The notes beneath the pieces are model-generated. The model was not told the origin of the DNA and did not search any database. It was given only the letters and a program-made list of their open reading frames with translations. From assembly GCA_031394735.1 (NCBI GenBank), contig JANMXI010000075.1, positions 1 to 64,000 of the forward strand: a stretch of DNA of 64,000 nucleotides, in the 5' to 3' direction. The position numbers and the translations under genes were made by a program. The number at the start of each line of letters is the position of its first letter. Position 1 is the first letter of the stretch. This DNA is from TMP-86 sp031394735 (lineage in GTDB: Bacteria; Pseudomonadota; Gammaproteobacteria; Steroidobacterales; Steroidobacteraceae). Below are positions 55,778 through 64,000 of the stretch, piece after piece.

Positions 55778-56920
55778 TTAGCGCGTCACCACGATCGGGC
55801 TCGAGGAATCCCAGTTCAGATACACCTGCTGATCCCAGGTGATCTCCTCTGCATGACGCGAGGTATTGGGGCGCGTCACCCGAATCACTTTGCCGGTGGG
55901 CAGCTTCACCAGGAAAATCGACAGATCACCCAGGTAGGCGATGTCCTGCACCGCCCCCTGCACGATGTTGTCCTGACCCTCGGGCCGGGCGATGGACATG
56001 AAAATCTTTTCCGGACGGATTGCCGCCCATACCACCGCTTCGGGAGGCGAACTGATGCCGTGATTGACGAAAATCGTCGAGCCCAATTCTTCGCAAGCGA
56101 TGCGAACGTAATTGGGTTCGTCCTCGGTGAGCTTGCCCTCGAACATGTTCACGGAGCCGATGAAATCAGCGACGAACTTGGTGCTGGGAAACTCGTAGAT
56201 TTCCGACGGTGTCCCGGCCTGGACGATTTCACCGTGGTTCATGACGCCGATGCGGCTCGCCAGCGTCATCGCCTCTTCCTGGTCGTGCGTCACCACCACA
56301 AAGGTGACGCCGAGCTTTTCTTGCAAGCTGATCAATTCGAACTGCGTGTGCTCGCGCAGCTTCTTATCAAGCGCGCCGAGGGGTTCGTCCAGCAACAATA
56401 GTTTCGGCCGCTTGACCAATGAGCGCGCAAGTGCCACGCGCTGGCGCTGGCCGCCGGAAAGCTGGTGGGGTTTGCGCTTGGCGAAGCTGCCCATCTTGAC
56501 CAGATCGAGCATGGTCGCGACACGCTCTTTGATTTCCGCCTTGGGCACGCGATCCTGTTTCAGACCGAAGGCCACGTTCTGCTCCACGTTCATGTGCGGA
56601 AAAATCGCGTATGACTGGAACATCATGTTGATCGGTCGCTGATACGGCGGTACGCCGGTCATGTCTTCGCCGTCAATCAGAATGCGGCCCGAGGTGGGCG
56701 TCTCGAATCCACCGAGCATGCGCAGCAACGTGGTCTTGCCGCAGCCCGATGCACCCAGCAGGCAGAAGATTTCACCTTTGTAGATCTTCAGACTGATGTC
56801 ATCGACGGCGGTGAAGTCGCCGAATTTCTTGGTGACGCGCTCCAATTGTACGTAGGGTCGCGCGCTGGGATCCGTCCACGGCGCAGGTTTCGTGGGAGCC
56901 GTAGCAGGTGTACTCATCAT
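55778..56920 (-). CDS. potG: Putrescine ABC transporter ATP-binding protein
   Basis: A 380-residue ATPase. Walker A is LGASGCGKTTLLRMLG, the Q-loop is MMFQSYAIFPHMN, the signature is LSGGQRQRVALARSLV, Walker B is LLLLDEPLGALD and the switch His is VVTHDQEEAM. A C-terminal TOBE regulatory domain follows (about residues 270-375). It energises the PotHI channel. The start is directly adjacent to the potF stop. Confidence 0.95.
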   Translation of the reverse strand: MMSTPATAPTKPAPWTDPSARPYVQLERVTKKFGDFTAVDDISLKIYKGEIFCLLGASGCGKTTLLRMLGGFETPTSGRILIDGEDMTGVPPYQRPINMMFQSYAIFPHMNVEQNVAFGLKQDRVPKAEIKERVATMLDLVKMGSFAKRKPHQLSGGQRQRVALARSLVKRPKLLLLDEPLGALDKKLREHTQFELISLQEKLGVTFVVVTHDQEEAMTLASRIGVMNHGEIVQAGTPSEIYEFPSTKFVADFIGSVNMFEGKLTEDEPNYVRIACEELGSTIFVNHGISSPPEAVVWAAIRPEKIFMSIARPEGQDNIVQGAVQDIAYLGDLSIFLVKLPTGKVIRVTRPNTSRHAEEITWDQQVYLNWDSSSPIVVTR

Positions 56921-58060
56921 TTATTGACCCGTCTTGAATCTCTGCCACACCCGCGTGATGGCGCGCGTCTGATCGGATGAATCCGCCAATTGCACCGACA
57001 AGCGCTTTCGATCATCGGGGGTGGGATAGATGATCGGATCGCCGGTGACCGCCTTGTCGATGAGCGGCAGCGACGCTGCATTGGCGTTGGCGAATCGCTT
57101 GAAATTGGAGATCGCCGCCATGACCTCGGGCTGCATCACATAGTTGAGAAAGGCGTACGCGCTGTCCGAGTGTGGTGCGTCCTTTGGAACGGCAAGCATG
57201 TCGAACCACAAGATGGTGCCTTCCTTAGGCACGAAATACTTCACGTCGATGCCTTTGTTGGCCTCATGCGCACGGTCGCGCGATTGCAGGACATCGCCGC
57301 TGTAGCCAAGCGACAGGCACAGGTCGCCATTCGCCAATGCCTCGATGTACTCCGAGGAATTGATGTTGCGGATATAGGGGCGGATCTTCAACAGCACCGC
57401 TTCCGCGGCGACCAGGTCCTCGGCCTTCTGGGAATTCGGATCCTTGCCCAGATGGTTGTACACGGCGCGCAGCACTTCGGCCGGCGAATCCAGGATGCTG
57501 ATGCCGCATTTGGCGAGCTTGGAGGCATACGCCGGATCGAATATCAGCTTCCAGGAGTCCAGCGGTTCATTCGGCAATATCGCCTTGACCATCTTCTCGT
57601 TGTAGCCGAGGCCGTTGGTGCCCCACAGATAGATGAGGCCGTGGGCATTGTTCGGGTCATGCATGGCTACCAGCAGCATGAGCTGCGGATCCATATTCTT
57701 CAGATTGGGCAGCTTGGACTTGTCGAGGGTCTGATACACGCCGGCCTTGATCTGACGCTCGAAGTACGAGGCGGTCGGCACCACCACGTCGTAGCCGCTG
57801 CTGCCGGCCAGAAGCTTGGTTTCCAAGGTCTCGTTCGTGTCGAAATACGCCACGTTGACCTTGATGCCGGTTTGCTTTTCGAAATTCGACAGCGTGTCGG
57901 CGGCGAGGTAGTCAGACCAGATGTACAGGTTAAGAACTTGTCCGGACTTGCCGGCTGCAGGTCCTTCGGTCTTTCCGGCCGAAGATTTGCTGCCGCCGCA
58001 ACCGCCCAGGAGCAATACCGAACAGGCAACCGTCAAGGCCGCTCGAACAACGCTCAACAT
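56921..58060 (-). CDS. potF: Putrescine-binding periplasmic lipoprotein
   Basis: A 379-residue substrate-binding protein with a lipoprotein signal (TVACSVLLLGGCGGSK). It keeps pocket motifs of E. coli PotF: YIWSDYLAADTLSNFEKQTG, FDTNETLETKLLAGSSG and LGYSGDVLQSRDRA, with GTILWFDMLAVPKDAPH for the ligand Asp. It is the binding protein for PotGHI, encoded in the same operon. A paralogue without transporter genes lies at 7103-8242. Confidence 0.93.
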   Translation of the reverse strand: MLSVVRAALTVACSVLLLGGCGGSKSSAGKTEGPAAGKSGQVLNLYIWSDYLAADTLSNFEKQTGIKVNVAYFDTNETLETKLLAGSSGYDVVVPTASYFERQIKAGVYQTLDKSKLPNLKNMDPQLMLLVAMHDPNNAHGLIYLWGTNGLGYNEKMVKAILPNEPLDSWKLIFDPAYASKLAKCGISILDSPAEVLRAVYNHLGKDPNSQKAEDLVAAEAVLLKIRPYIRNINSSEYIEALANGDLCLSLGYSGDVLQSRDRAHEANKGIDVKYFVPKEGTILWFDMLAVPKDAPHSDSAYAFLNYVMQPEVMAAISNFKRFANANAASLPLIDKAVTGDPIIYPTPDDRKRLSVQLADSSDQTRAITRVWQRFKTGQ

Positions 58061-58129
58061 CGCACAAGTCCCCTTTATAGTCGTGGTGCTCGCCTGCTAG
58101 TAGTTATAGCGCAGCCGATGGATAAAGTC

Positions 58130-59467
58130 TCACACGTTGAGCAGCAGGTACTCTCGCTCCCACGAACTGATGACCTGCGCGAACGTCTCGTATTCGGCTT
58201 CCTTGACCGCCGTGAACGCCAATACGAAGCGGTCGCCGAACAGATCCACCAATTGCTTGGACTCGCGCAGCAGGCGCAGGGCCTCGGCCAAGGTGCGCGG
58301 CAGGGCGATCGCAAGCTCATAGGCACTGCCGGTGATGGGCTCGGAGGGTTTCAGCCCTTCGACCATGCCCAGATAGCCGCAGGCCAGCGAGGCGGCAAAG
58401 GCCAGATACGGGTTCGCATCAGCGCCGCCAACACGATTTTCGACGCGACGCGCCTCCGGTCCCGACATAGGCACGCGCAGACCGGCGGTGCGATTGTCAT
58501 AGCCCCACTGCACGTTGATCGGGGCAGCCGAATAGCGACTGATGCGCCGATAACTGTTCACATTGGGTGCGAACAGCGACATCGCCGCGGGCAGATACTT
58601 CTGCAGCCCGGCGATATGTGAGAAGAACAGATTGGAGGGCGATCCGTCGGCATTGCTGAAAATGTTCTTGCGCGTCTTCACATCGATGATGCTCTGGTGC
58701 AGATGCATGGCGCTGCCGGGCTCCTTGGCCATTGGCTTCGCCATGAAGGTGGCATACATTTTGTGCCGCAAGGCCGCCTCGCGTGCGGTGCGCTTGAACA
58801 GGAAAGCCTGATCCGCGAGGCTCAGCGCATTGCCGTGCAGCAGATTGATTTCCATCTGCGCCGCGCCGGCTTCGTGGATCAGCGTGTCGATTTCGATGTC
58901 CTGCGCTTCGCAGAACGAATACATGTCGTCGAACAGCGGGTCGAACTCGTTCACCGCGGCGATGCTGTACGCCTGCCGGCCGATCTCCGGACGACCCGAG
59001 CGGCCGATTGGCGGCTTCAGCGGATAGTCAGAGTCGATGTTCGGTTCTACCAGAAAGAATTCCAGCTCCGGAGCAATCACCGGCTCCCAGCCGCGCGCCT
59101 CGTACAGATCCAGCACCCGCCGCAACACATAGCGCGGCGACATGGTGACGGGTCGGCCGTCGCCGTAAAAGCAATCGTGGATCACCTGTGCGGTGGGTTC
59201 GGCTGCCCAGGGCACCACCCTCACCGTCGCCGGATCGGCTTTGAGCACGATGTCGATGTCCGACGGATTCATCGCACTCTGATCGTCGGGATAATCACCC
59301 GTGACCGTCTGCAAGAAGATGGCCTCGGGCAGACGCATGCCCTCTTCCTCGGCAAATTTCTCCGCCGGCATGAGTTTGCCGCGCGGCACCCCCGCCATGT
59401 CGGGGATGATCGCCTCGACTTCAGAGATGCCGTGTTCTTTTAAGAATTGCTGAATCGTACTCGCCAT
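58130..59467 (-). CDS. puuA: Gamma-glutamylputrescine synthetase (glutamine synthetase family)
   Basis: A 445-residue GlnA-family ligase. It shows VEAIIPDMAGVPRGKLMPAE, VIAPELEFFLVEP (metal Glu), HEAGAAQMEINL, AKPMAKEPGSAMHLHQSI and GVE-equivalent RVENRVGGADANPYL. Context with puuD and potFGHI favours putrescine (or another amine) as the acceptor rather than ammonia. It glutamylates putrescine in the first Puu step. It sits between puuD (3-bp gap) and potF (69-bp gap). Confidence 0.88.
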   Translation of the reverse strand: MASTIQQFLKEHGISEVEAIIPDMAGVPRGKLMPAEKFAEEEGMRLPEAIFLQTVTGDYPDDQSAMNPSDIDIVLKADPATVRVVPWAAEPTAQVIHDCFYGDGRPVTMSPRYVLRRVLDLYEARGWEPVIAPELEFFLVEPNIDSDYPLKPPIGRSGRPEIGRQAYSIAAVNEFDPLFDDMYSFCEAQDIEIDTLIHEAGAAQMEINLLHGNALSLADQAFLFKRTAREAALRHKMYATFMAKPMAKEPGSAMHLHQSIIDVKTRKNIFSNADGSPSNLFFSHIAGLQKYLPAAMSLFAPNVNSYRRISRYSAAPINVQWGYDNRTAGLRVPMSGPEARRVENRVGGADANPYLAFAASLACGYLGMVEGLKPSEPITGSAYELAIALPRTLAEALRLLRESKQLVDLFGDRFVLAFTAVKEAEYETFAQVISSWEREYLLLNV

Positions 59468-59470
59468 ACA

Positions 59471-60226
59471 TCACCTCGAAGATCCCGCGAACTTTCTACT
59501 CGCCTCGCCGAATGCGCTGAACAGCGCGCGGGAAAATGCATTCTTTGCAAACTGCCATTCGGGGTGCCATTGCACGCCGAGGGCAAAACCTGGAGCGGCC
59601 GGGTCGCTGAACGCCTCGATCACTCCGTCCGGAGCGCGCGCTTCGATAGCGAGTCCTTTGCCCAGGGTTTGCACACCCTGCCAATGCAACGAATTCACCT
59701 CGAGCCGATCGCTCCCGGCAATTTTTTTCAGCAGTCCTCCGGGCTCCAGCATCACTTCGTGAGCTGGCCCGTATTGCTTCTCCAACGGTTGAGTTTCATC
59801 GTCTCGATGGTCGAGATGACCGGGGATCTCATGAACGTGCTGCCAGAGCGTGCCGCCGTAGGCGACGTTCATCTCCTGAAATCCGCGGCAGATGGCCAGC
59901 ACCGGCATTCCGGCGGCTATGGCCTGGGGTATCAGCGGAAGCGTCGTAGCATCGCGAGCTGGGTCATGCAGGGTACCCGGCTTGCTGGCCGGTCCTCCGT
60001 AGTGATGTGGTTCGACATTCGAGGTACTGCCCGAGAGCAGCAAACCGTCGAAAGACTTCATGACTTCGCGCAAGTCCTCCGCCGACCCCATCGCCGGGAT
60101 GAGGACGGGAACCGCATTCGCGCCCTGCGCGACGGCTTGAATGTACTTCTCGCCGACCATGTGGAAATAGTGTTTCCCAACGGTGCGGCGATCGGCCGGA
60201 ATTCCAATGAGCGGCTTGCGAGACAT
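59471..60226 (-). CDS. puuD: Gamma-glutamyl-GABA hydrolase
   Basis: A 251-residue class I glutamine-amidotransferase-like hydrolase. The nucleophile Cys is in VLAICRGFQEMNVAYGG, with catalytic His and Glu in LGVQWHPEWQF. DGLLLSGSTSNVEPHHYGG is the typical PuuD oxyanion region. It releases GABA and glutamate in the last Puu step. It is the first gene of the puuD-puuA-potFGHI operon. PuuB (oxidase) and PuuC (aldehyde dehydrogenase) are not in the window. Confidence 0.92.
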   Translation of the reverse strand: MSRKPLIGIPADRRTVGKHYFHMVGEKYIQAVAQGANAVPVLIPAMGSAEDLREVMKSFDGLLLSGSTSNVEPHHYGGPASKPGTLHDPARDATTLPLIPQAIAAGMPVLAICRGFQEMNVAYGGTLWQHVHEIPGHLDHRDDETQPLEKQYGPAHEVMLEPGGLLKKIAGSDRLEVNSLHWQGVQTLGKGLAIEARAPDGVIEAFSDPAAPGFALGVQWHPEWQFAKNAFSRALFSAFGEASRKFAGSSR

Positions 60227-60361
60227 GTTAAGTATTTTAAACGCCCGATCACCTGAGCGGGCTTAATCAACAAGCCCATTACACCACAGGCAAGGTGCCT
60301 CGTCGCGGTGGGCTGCACAGAATCGGCCAAGATTCAGCCATTTCCGTAACTTACGATTGCT

Positions 60362-60376
60362 TGGTGCGTCGCACCA
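60362..60376. promoter_or_regulatory. Dyad in the puuD upstream region
   Basis: TGGTGCG and CGCACCA flank a single T, a 15-bp near-palindrome about 135 bp upstream of puuD and 80 bp after the rlmKL stop. It could be an operator for the polyamine operon or a small hairpin. No known binding protein is assigned. Confidence 0.3.
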
Positions 60377-60457
60377 TGTGACCGGATCGAGCGATTGACC
60401 CCCATGGCCCACAGGCCTGCGAATGAGTCAATAGCCATAAAATCTTAAACACCCGGC

Positions 60458-62653
60458 TTAAGAATCGGTGCCTATGGGGGCCTTATGTCGTATGACATAA
60501 CATCGGTGGATCTTCGGATTGCGCTCAAAATCCAACGGCACGGTCGAGGCGCTGATGTCTTGGATGGCACAGTTGCTCAATGACTCCCCCTCCAGCTTGA
60601 AGCGGGTGTAATTGGTGGAAAAAATCAGCCGCCCGTCGGCGCGCAGCAACTGCAGGGCGCGATTGATCATGCCGACATGATCGCGTTGCACGTCCAGCAC
60701 CCCCTCCATGCGCTTGGAGTTGGAGAAGGTCGGTGGATCCAGAAAGATCAGATCGAATGCCGGGCCGTCCGGCGCATGTTCGTCGAGCCATTGCAGGCAA
60801 TCGGCGGCATGCAGCTCGTGACGATCGCGCTCAAAGCCGTTGGCCTCGAGATTGTCACGCGCCCATTGCAGGTAGGTGTTCGACAGATCCACGCTGATGC
60901 TGTGCCGCGCGCCGCCCGCCGCGGCATACACAGTCGCGCTCGCCGTATAGCAGAATAAATTCAGGAAATCCTTGCCGCGCGCATCCTGTCGTATCAGATC
61001 GCGCGTGATGCGGTGATCCAGAAACAAACCCGTGTCGAGGTAATCCTCGAAGTTGACCCAGAATTGCAGTCCACCCTCGCGCACCAGAAAGCGGCTGCCG
61101 CCCGCGCTGCGCGGTTGATATTGCGCACTGCCCTTTTGCAGACGCCGCACCCGCGTGTGAATCTGTTGCAAGGGCACACCGAACACCTCCGGCAGCACCG
61201 ACAACACTTCCCGGCGGCGGTCGCGCGCCTTGTTTTGATCCACAGTTTTGGGCGCGTCGTATTCCTGCACATACACGTGCCGCGGGTCGCGCCCATAAAC
61301 ATCGATCGCAAACGCATACTCGGGCATGTCGGCGTCGTAGACACGGAACGCTTCAATGTCGTTGCGCTTCGCCCATTGTTCGAAGCGCTGCAGATTCTTG
61401 CGCAGGCGATTGGCGACCATCTGCGCGCCCGGCCGCTGCACCCGATCGGCCAGCACTGTCTCAGCCGATTTCACCGGCGCCTGGGCGCTCAGATCGAAGC
61501 GCAACAGGCGGCAGTCGATGCTGCCATTCATGAAGCGATGCGTGCGTTTGGCGTACACACCCAGATGCCGTGCCAGCGGTGGATTGCCGGTCAGCACAGC
61601 CGCCTGCCACCCCGAGTAGCTCACCGTCATCAGGGCGCCGAGTTGTGCATACAGCGAGGGCAATGTGGAATCATCGCCGATGCGTTCGCCATACGGCGGA
61701 TTCGCGACCAGCAGGCCGGTGGGCGATGGCGCGGTTTGCGCATCAGCGATGTCGCGGCGCTCGACGTGAATCCACTGCGCCACCTCGGCGCTGTCGGCAT
61801 TCGCCAGTGACATGCGCACCGCGTCCGCATCGAGGTCGTAGCCGACGATGCAGCGTCGTGGCGCGCTTTCGCTGTGCCGCTGCCGCGCTTCTGCGCATAG
61901 TTGCTCCCACAGCGGCGCATCGAAGCCACGCCAGCCGACAAAGCCCCAATAGGTGCGTCGCAAACCCGGTGCGATGTCCGCCGCGATCAACGCCGCTTCA
62001 GTCAGAAACGTGCCCGAGCCGCACATCGGATCGACCAGCGATCCACCGGCCCTATATATCGTGGGCCAGCCGGCGCGCAGCAAAATGGCCGCGGCCAGAT
62101 TCTCCTTCACCGGGGCTCGCCCGCCCTCGGTGCGATAGCCGCGGCGATGCAGGCTTTCACCGGCGAAATCGATCAGGATCAACGCTTGCGCGCCTTCGAC
62201 GTGCAGGTGCAATTGCACACTGGGTTGTTCGGGCTTTACATCCGGGCGCGTACCGGTGGTTTCGCGCAGCGAATCGCACACGGCATCCTTGAGCAGCTGC
62301 GCGCCGTAGATCGTGTGCTTGATCGCATTGTTCGCGCCGGTGCAGTCGCACGCCAGCGTCGCACCGGGTGAAAAATGCTCACGCCAGTCGATGCGCAGCG
62401 CGCCGGCGTGCAGCGTCTGCGAACTCGTCGCATCAACGGAACCGAGCGACAGCAGTACCCGCGTCGCCGAACGCGACCACAGACACGCACGGTAGCCCAC
62501 CTCGAGCGTCCCCTGAAAGCGAACGTCGGTGGAGCGCTCCTTGATCTGCACTGCGCCGAACGCGGCAAGTTCTTCGGCGAGAACCGAGGTGGCGCCGATC
62601 GGAGCCGTGGCTACCCAGAAACGCAATTCGTTGCGATCGAAGGATTCAGTCAT
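60458..62653 (-). CDS. rlmL: 23S rRNA G2445 N2-/G2069 N7-methyltransferase RlmKL
   Basis: A 731-residue fused double methyltransferase. The N-terminal half has a THUMP-like domain and an N2-guanine methyltransferase with DPMCGSGTFLTEAALIAADI and LLVANPPYGERIGDD. The C-terminal half (RlmK) has NLFCYTASATVYAAAGGA and FLDPPTFSNSKRMEGVL. It modifies two positions of domain V of 23S rRNA. The length agrees with E. coli RlmL (702). It is flanked by polyamine genes on both sides but is not obviously linked to them. Confidence 0.96.
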   Translation of the reverse strand: MTESFDRNELRFWVATAPIGATSVLAEELAAFGAVQIKERSTDVRFQGTLEVGYRACLWSRSATRVLLSLGSVDATSSQTLHAGALRIDWREHFSPGATLACDCTGANNAIKHTIYGAQLLKDAVCDSLRETTGTRPDVKPEQPSVQLHLHVEGAQALILIDFAGESLHRRGYRTEGGRAPVKENLAAAILLRAGWPTIYRAGGSLVDPMCGSGTFLTEAALIAADIAPGLRRTYWGFVGWRGFDAPLWEQLCAEARQRHSESAPRRCIVGYDLDADAVRMSLANADSAEVAQWIHVERRDIADAQTAPSPTGLLVANPPYGERIGDDSTLPSLYAQLGALMTVSYSGWQAAVLTGNPPLARHLGVYAKRTHRFMNGSIDCRLLRFDLSAQAPVKSAETVLADRVQRPGAQMVANRLRKNLQRFEQWAKRNDIEAFRVYDADMPEYAFAIDVYGRDPRHVYVQEYDAPKTVDQNKARDRRREVLSVLPEVFGVPLQQIHTRVRRLQKGSAQYQPRSAGGSRFLVREGGLQFWVNFEDYLDTGLFLDHRITRDLIRQDARGKDFLNLFCYTASATVYAAAGGARHSISVDLSNTYLQWARDNLEANGFERDRHELHAADCLQWLDEHAPDGPAFDLIFLDPPTFSNSKRMEGVLDVQRDHVGMINRALQLLRADGRLIFSTNYTRFKLEGESLSNCAIQDISASTVPLDFERNPKIHRCYVIRHKAPIGTDS

Positions 62654-62722
62654 GGGTGGCAGCGCTTCTGAAGTAACGGCGGCGCCCGACCATTGAGCGC
62701 TGCGCCTACGAGTGCGCGCGAA

Positions 62723-63592
62723 TCAGCCGCGGCCGTCGAGCGAAAGCAGCGGATAATACAGTTCCGGTCGGCGGTCGCGGAACACGCCCCAGGCGTGCCG
62801 ATAGCGGCGCACTTCATCCAGATCGAAACTCGCGGTCAATACGGTTTCACTGCTGCGGTCGGCCTCCGCCACTTTCTCGCCGGTCGGGCCGGCGATGAAC
62901 GAGGAGCCGTAGAAAGTCATCGAGTAGCGTTCGCCTTTTTCGGTACCGATGCGATTGGAGGCCACCAGCGGGATGATATTGGCCGCAGCGTGTCCTTGCA
63001 TGGTGCGTTGCCAATGACCGCTGGAGTCGATGGAGGAATCCTGCGGTTCAGAGCCGATGGCGGTGGGATACAGCAGGACTTCGGCGCCCATCAGCGCCAT
63101 GGCGCGCGCGGCTTCCGGAAACCACTGATCCCAGCAGATCGCCACGCCGACTTTGGCATACGCCGTGTCGAACACCTTGAAGCCCGTGTCGCCGGGGGAA
63201 AAATAGAATTTTTCGTGGTAACCCGGGCTTTCCGGAATATGTGACTTGCGGTAGTGGCCGAGCACCGCGCCGTCCGCGTCCACCATGACGACGGTGTTGT
63301 AGTACGCGTTGTTGGAGCGCTCGAACACGCTGATGGGCAGCACCACTTTGAGTTCACGTGCAACATCGCGAAAATGTTCAACGGCCGGGTGTCCCTCGAG
63401 AGGATGCGCCAATTCGAAATGACGCAGCGAATGTTCCTGGCAGAAGTACGGTGTCTCAAACAGCTCCTGCAGGAGAATGATCTGCGCGCCTTTCGCCGCA
63501 GCCTGGCGGACCAGCTTCTCACCGCGCGCAATATTGCCGTCGCGATCCCAACTGCAGGCCATCTGCGTGGCTGCCACCGTTACGTTACTCAT
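62723..63592 (-). CDS. aguB: N-carbamoylputrescine amidase
   Basis: A 289-residue nitrilase-fold amidase. Catalytic residues are Glu in LLQELFETPYFCQ, Lys in HYRKSHIPESPGYHEKF and Cys in VGVAICWDQWFPEAARA. The sequence of these loops is typical of AguB, which splits N-carbamoylputrescine into putrescine, CO2 and ammonia. It completes the agmatine route started by AguA at 45323. It follows a cupin-type regulator by 23 bp, so they may be cotranscribed. Confidence 0.94.
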   Translation of the reverse strand: MSNVTVAATQMACSWDRDGNIARGEKLVRQAAAKGAQIILLQELFETPYFCQEHSLRHFELAHPLEGHPAVEHFRDVARELKVVLPISVFERSNNAYYNTVVMVDADGAVLGHYRKSHIPESPGYHEKFYFSPGDTGFKVFDTAYAKVGVAICWDQWFPEAARAMALMGAEVLLYPTAIGSEPQDSSIDSSGHWQRTMQGHAAANIIPLVASNRIGTEKGERYSMTFYGSSFIAGPTGEKVAEADRSSETVLTASFDLDEVRRYRHAWGVFRDRRPELYYPLLSLDGRG

Positions 63593-63615
63593 GCGGACAA
63601 TGCTACGCTATTTAA

Positions 63616-64000
63616 TCAAAATGTCGGAGGCGAACTGGCGCTAATGATTTCGCATATTTCACGCGTGATGTTGCGGAAGCGATGCGGCATCACGCTGGCA
63701 AAATAATAGGCATCGCCCGGCCCCAACGTTCGCGTTTCCCCGCCCACGGTGAGTTCGATGCTGCCGCGCACGACTACGCCGCCTTCCTCGCCGGCATGCG
63801 TGAGCATCTCGGCGCCGGTGTCGGCCTTGGGCGCATACCGTTCGTGCAAGATGGCCATGCTGCGCTTGGGCAGACGCGCGCCCACCAGCCGAAGCTCGAC
63901 CGCGCCGGACCCGATATCCGCCAGATCCTCCGGGGTGTAGAACACCTGCGGCTTGCCGGCCGGATCGAAGGTGAAAAAATCGGCAAGCGCCATCGGAATG
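63616..64000 (-). CDS. XRE/cupin transcriptional regulator, N-terminal part outside the window
   Basis: The frame is open at the window edge. The visible part begins with IPMALADFFTFDP, the usual junction after the helix-turn-helix of XRE-cupin regulators, followed by a cupin domain: MLTHAGEEGGVVVRGSIELT, GETRTLGPGDAYYFASVMPH. PuuR-type regulators of polyamine genes have the same layout. It lies directly upstream of aguB, so control of the polyamine genes is a natural inference. The DNA-binding part cannot be seen. Confidence 0.8.
   Translation of the reverse strand, partial: IPMALADFFTFDPAGKPQVFYTPEDLADIGSGAVELRLVGARLPKRSMAILHERYAPKADTGAEMLTHAGEEGGVVVRGSIELTVGGETRTLGPGDAYYFASVMPHRFRNITREICEIISASSPPTF

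Noticed and set aside
60227..60330. Possible sigma54 promoter upstream of puuD (GGCAC...TTGC)
   Set aside because: The spacing between the GG and GC elements is 6 bp instead of 10.

Overview
The window is a high-GC chromosomal segment of a gammaproteobacterium. The gene order prmB-aroC-usg-fimV-truA-accD-folC-dedD-cvpA-purF, together with a type IV pilus protein (FimV), a FimX-like c-di-GMP protein and a PlpD-like patatin/beta-barrel protein, points to the Xanthomonadales/Nevskiales/Steroidobacterales side of the class. That placement is an inference. No tRNA, rRNA, CRISPR array, prophage or intact insertion sequence was seen.

Layout: (1) Positions 1-1600 hold the end of a LuxR-type response regulator and then three gene remnants: a MazF/PemK-like toxin with an in-frame stop, the C-terminus of an M20 peptidase and the C-terminus of an amidohydrolase. 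(2) 1602-12700 carries a VanX-like dipeptidase, an AsmA protein, an acyl-CoA/SDR/orphan polyamine-binding-protein operon with divergent NTF2-like and NUDIX genes, a second divergent pair of remnants (sodium symporter and Lon), a PstS-like protein and a baeRF-like protein. (3) 12731-20435 has gltX-cysS, cyclophilin, lpxH, a stub of miaE, a Ser/Thr kinase, purF and cvpA. (4) 20547-30567 is the dedD-folC-accD-truA-fimV-usg-aroC-prmB block, without the trp genes that Pseudomonas has there. (5) 30618-36544 has SCO, psd, epmA, efp, the FimX-like gene and an intergenic region with a 130-bp inverted repeat. (6) 36545-49492 has parC, parE, a small conserved gene, the patatin protein, a DUF4382-type lipoprotein, aguA and icd-aceK. 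(7) 49517-52745 has a vapBC toxin-antitoxin pair with a perfect palindromic operator, a third small gene broken by a stop codon, sthA and an HDOD gene. (8) 52846-64000 is a polyamine island: puuD-puuA-potFGHI plus a trans-sulfuration-type PLP enzyme, rlmKL, aguB and the start-truncated end of an XRE/cupin regulator.

Functionally, aguA and aguB convert agmatine to putrescine, potFGHI imports putrescine, and puuA/puuD carry out the first and last steps of gamma-glutamylated putrescine breakdown. PuuB and PuuC are not in the window. The icd-aceK pair sets flux at the isocitrate branch point, and sthA can balance the NADPH that Icd makes. EpmA and its substrate EF-P face each other.

The most unusual signals are two breakpoints (near 1445 and near 10505), each joining two genes that point away from each other and have both lost their N-terminal parts. 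Others are a miaE stub, the large inverted repeat after the FimX-like gene, and several enzyme-family members lacking catalytic residues (SDR, Usg, FimX). I found no clear new defence or mobile system.
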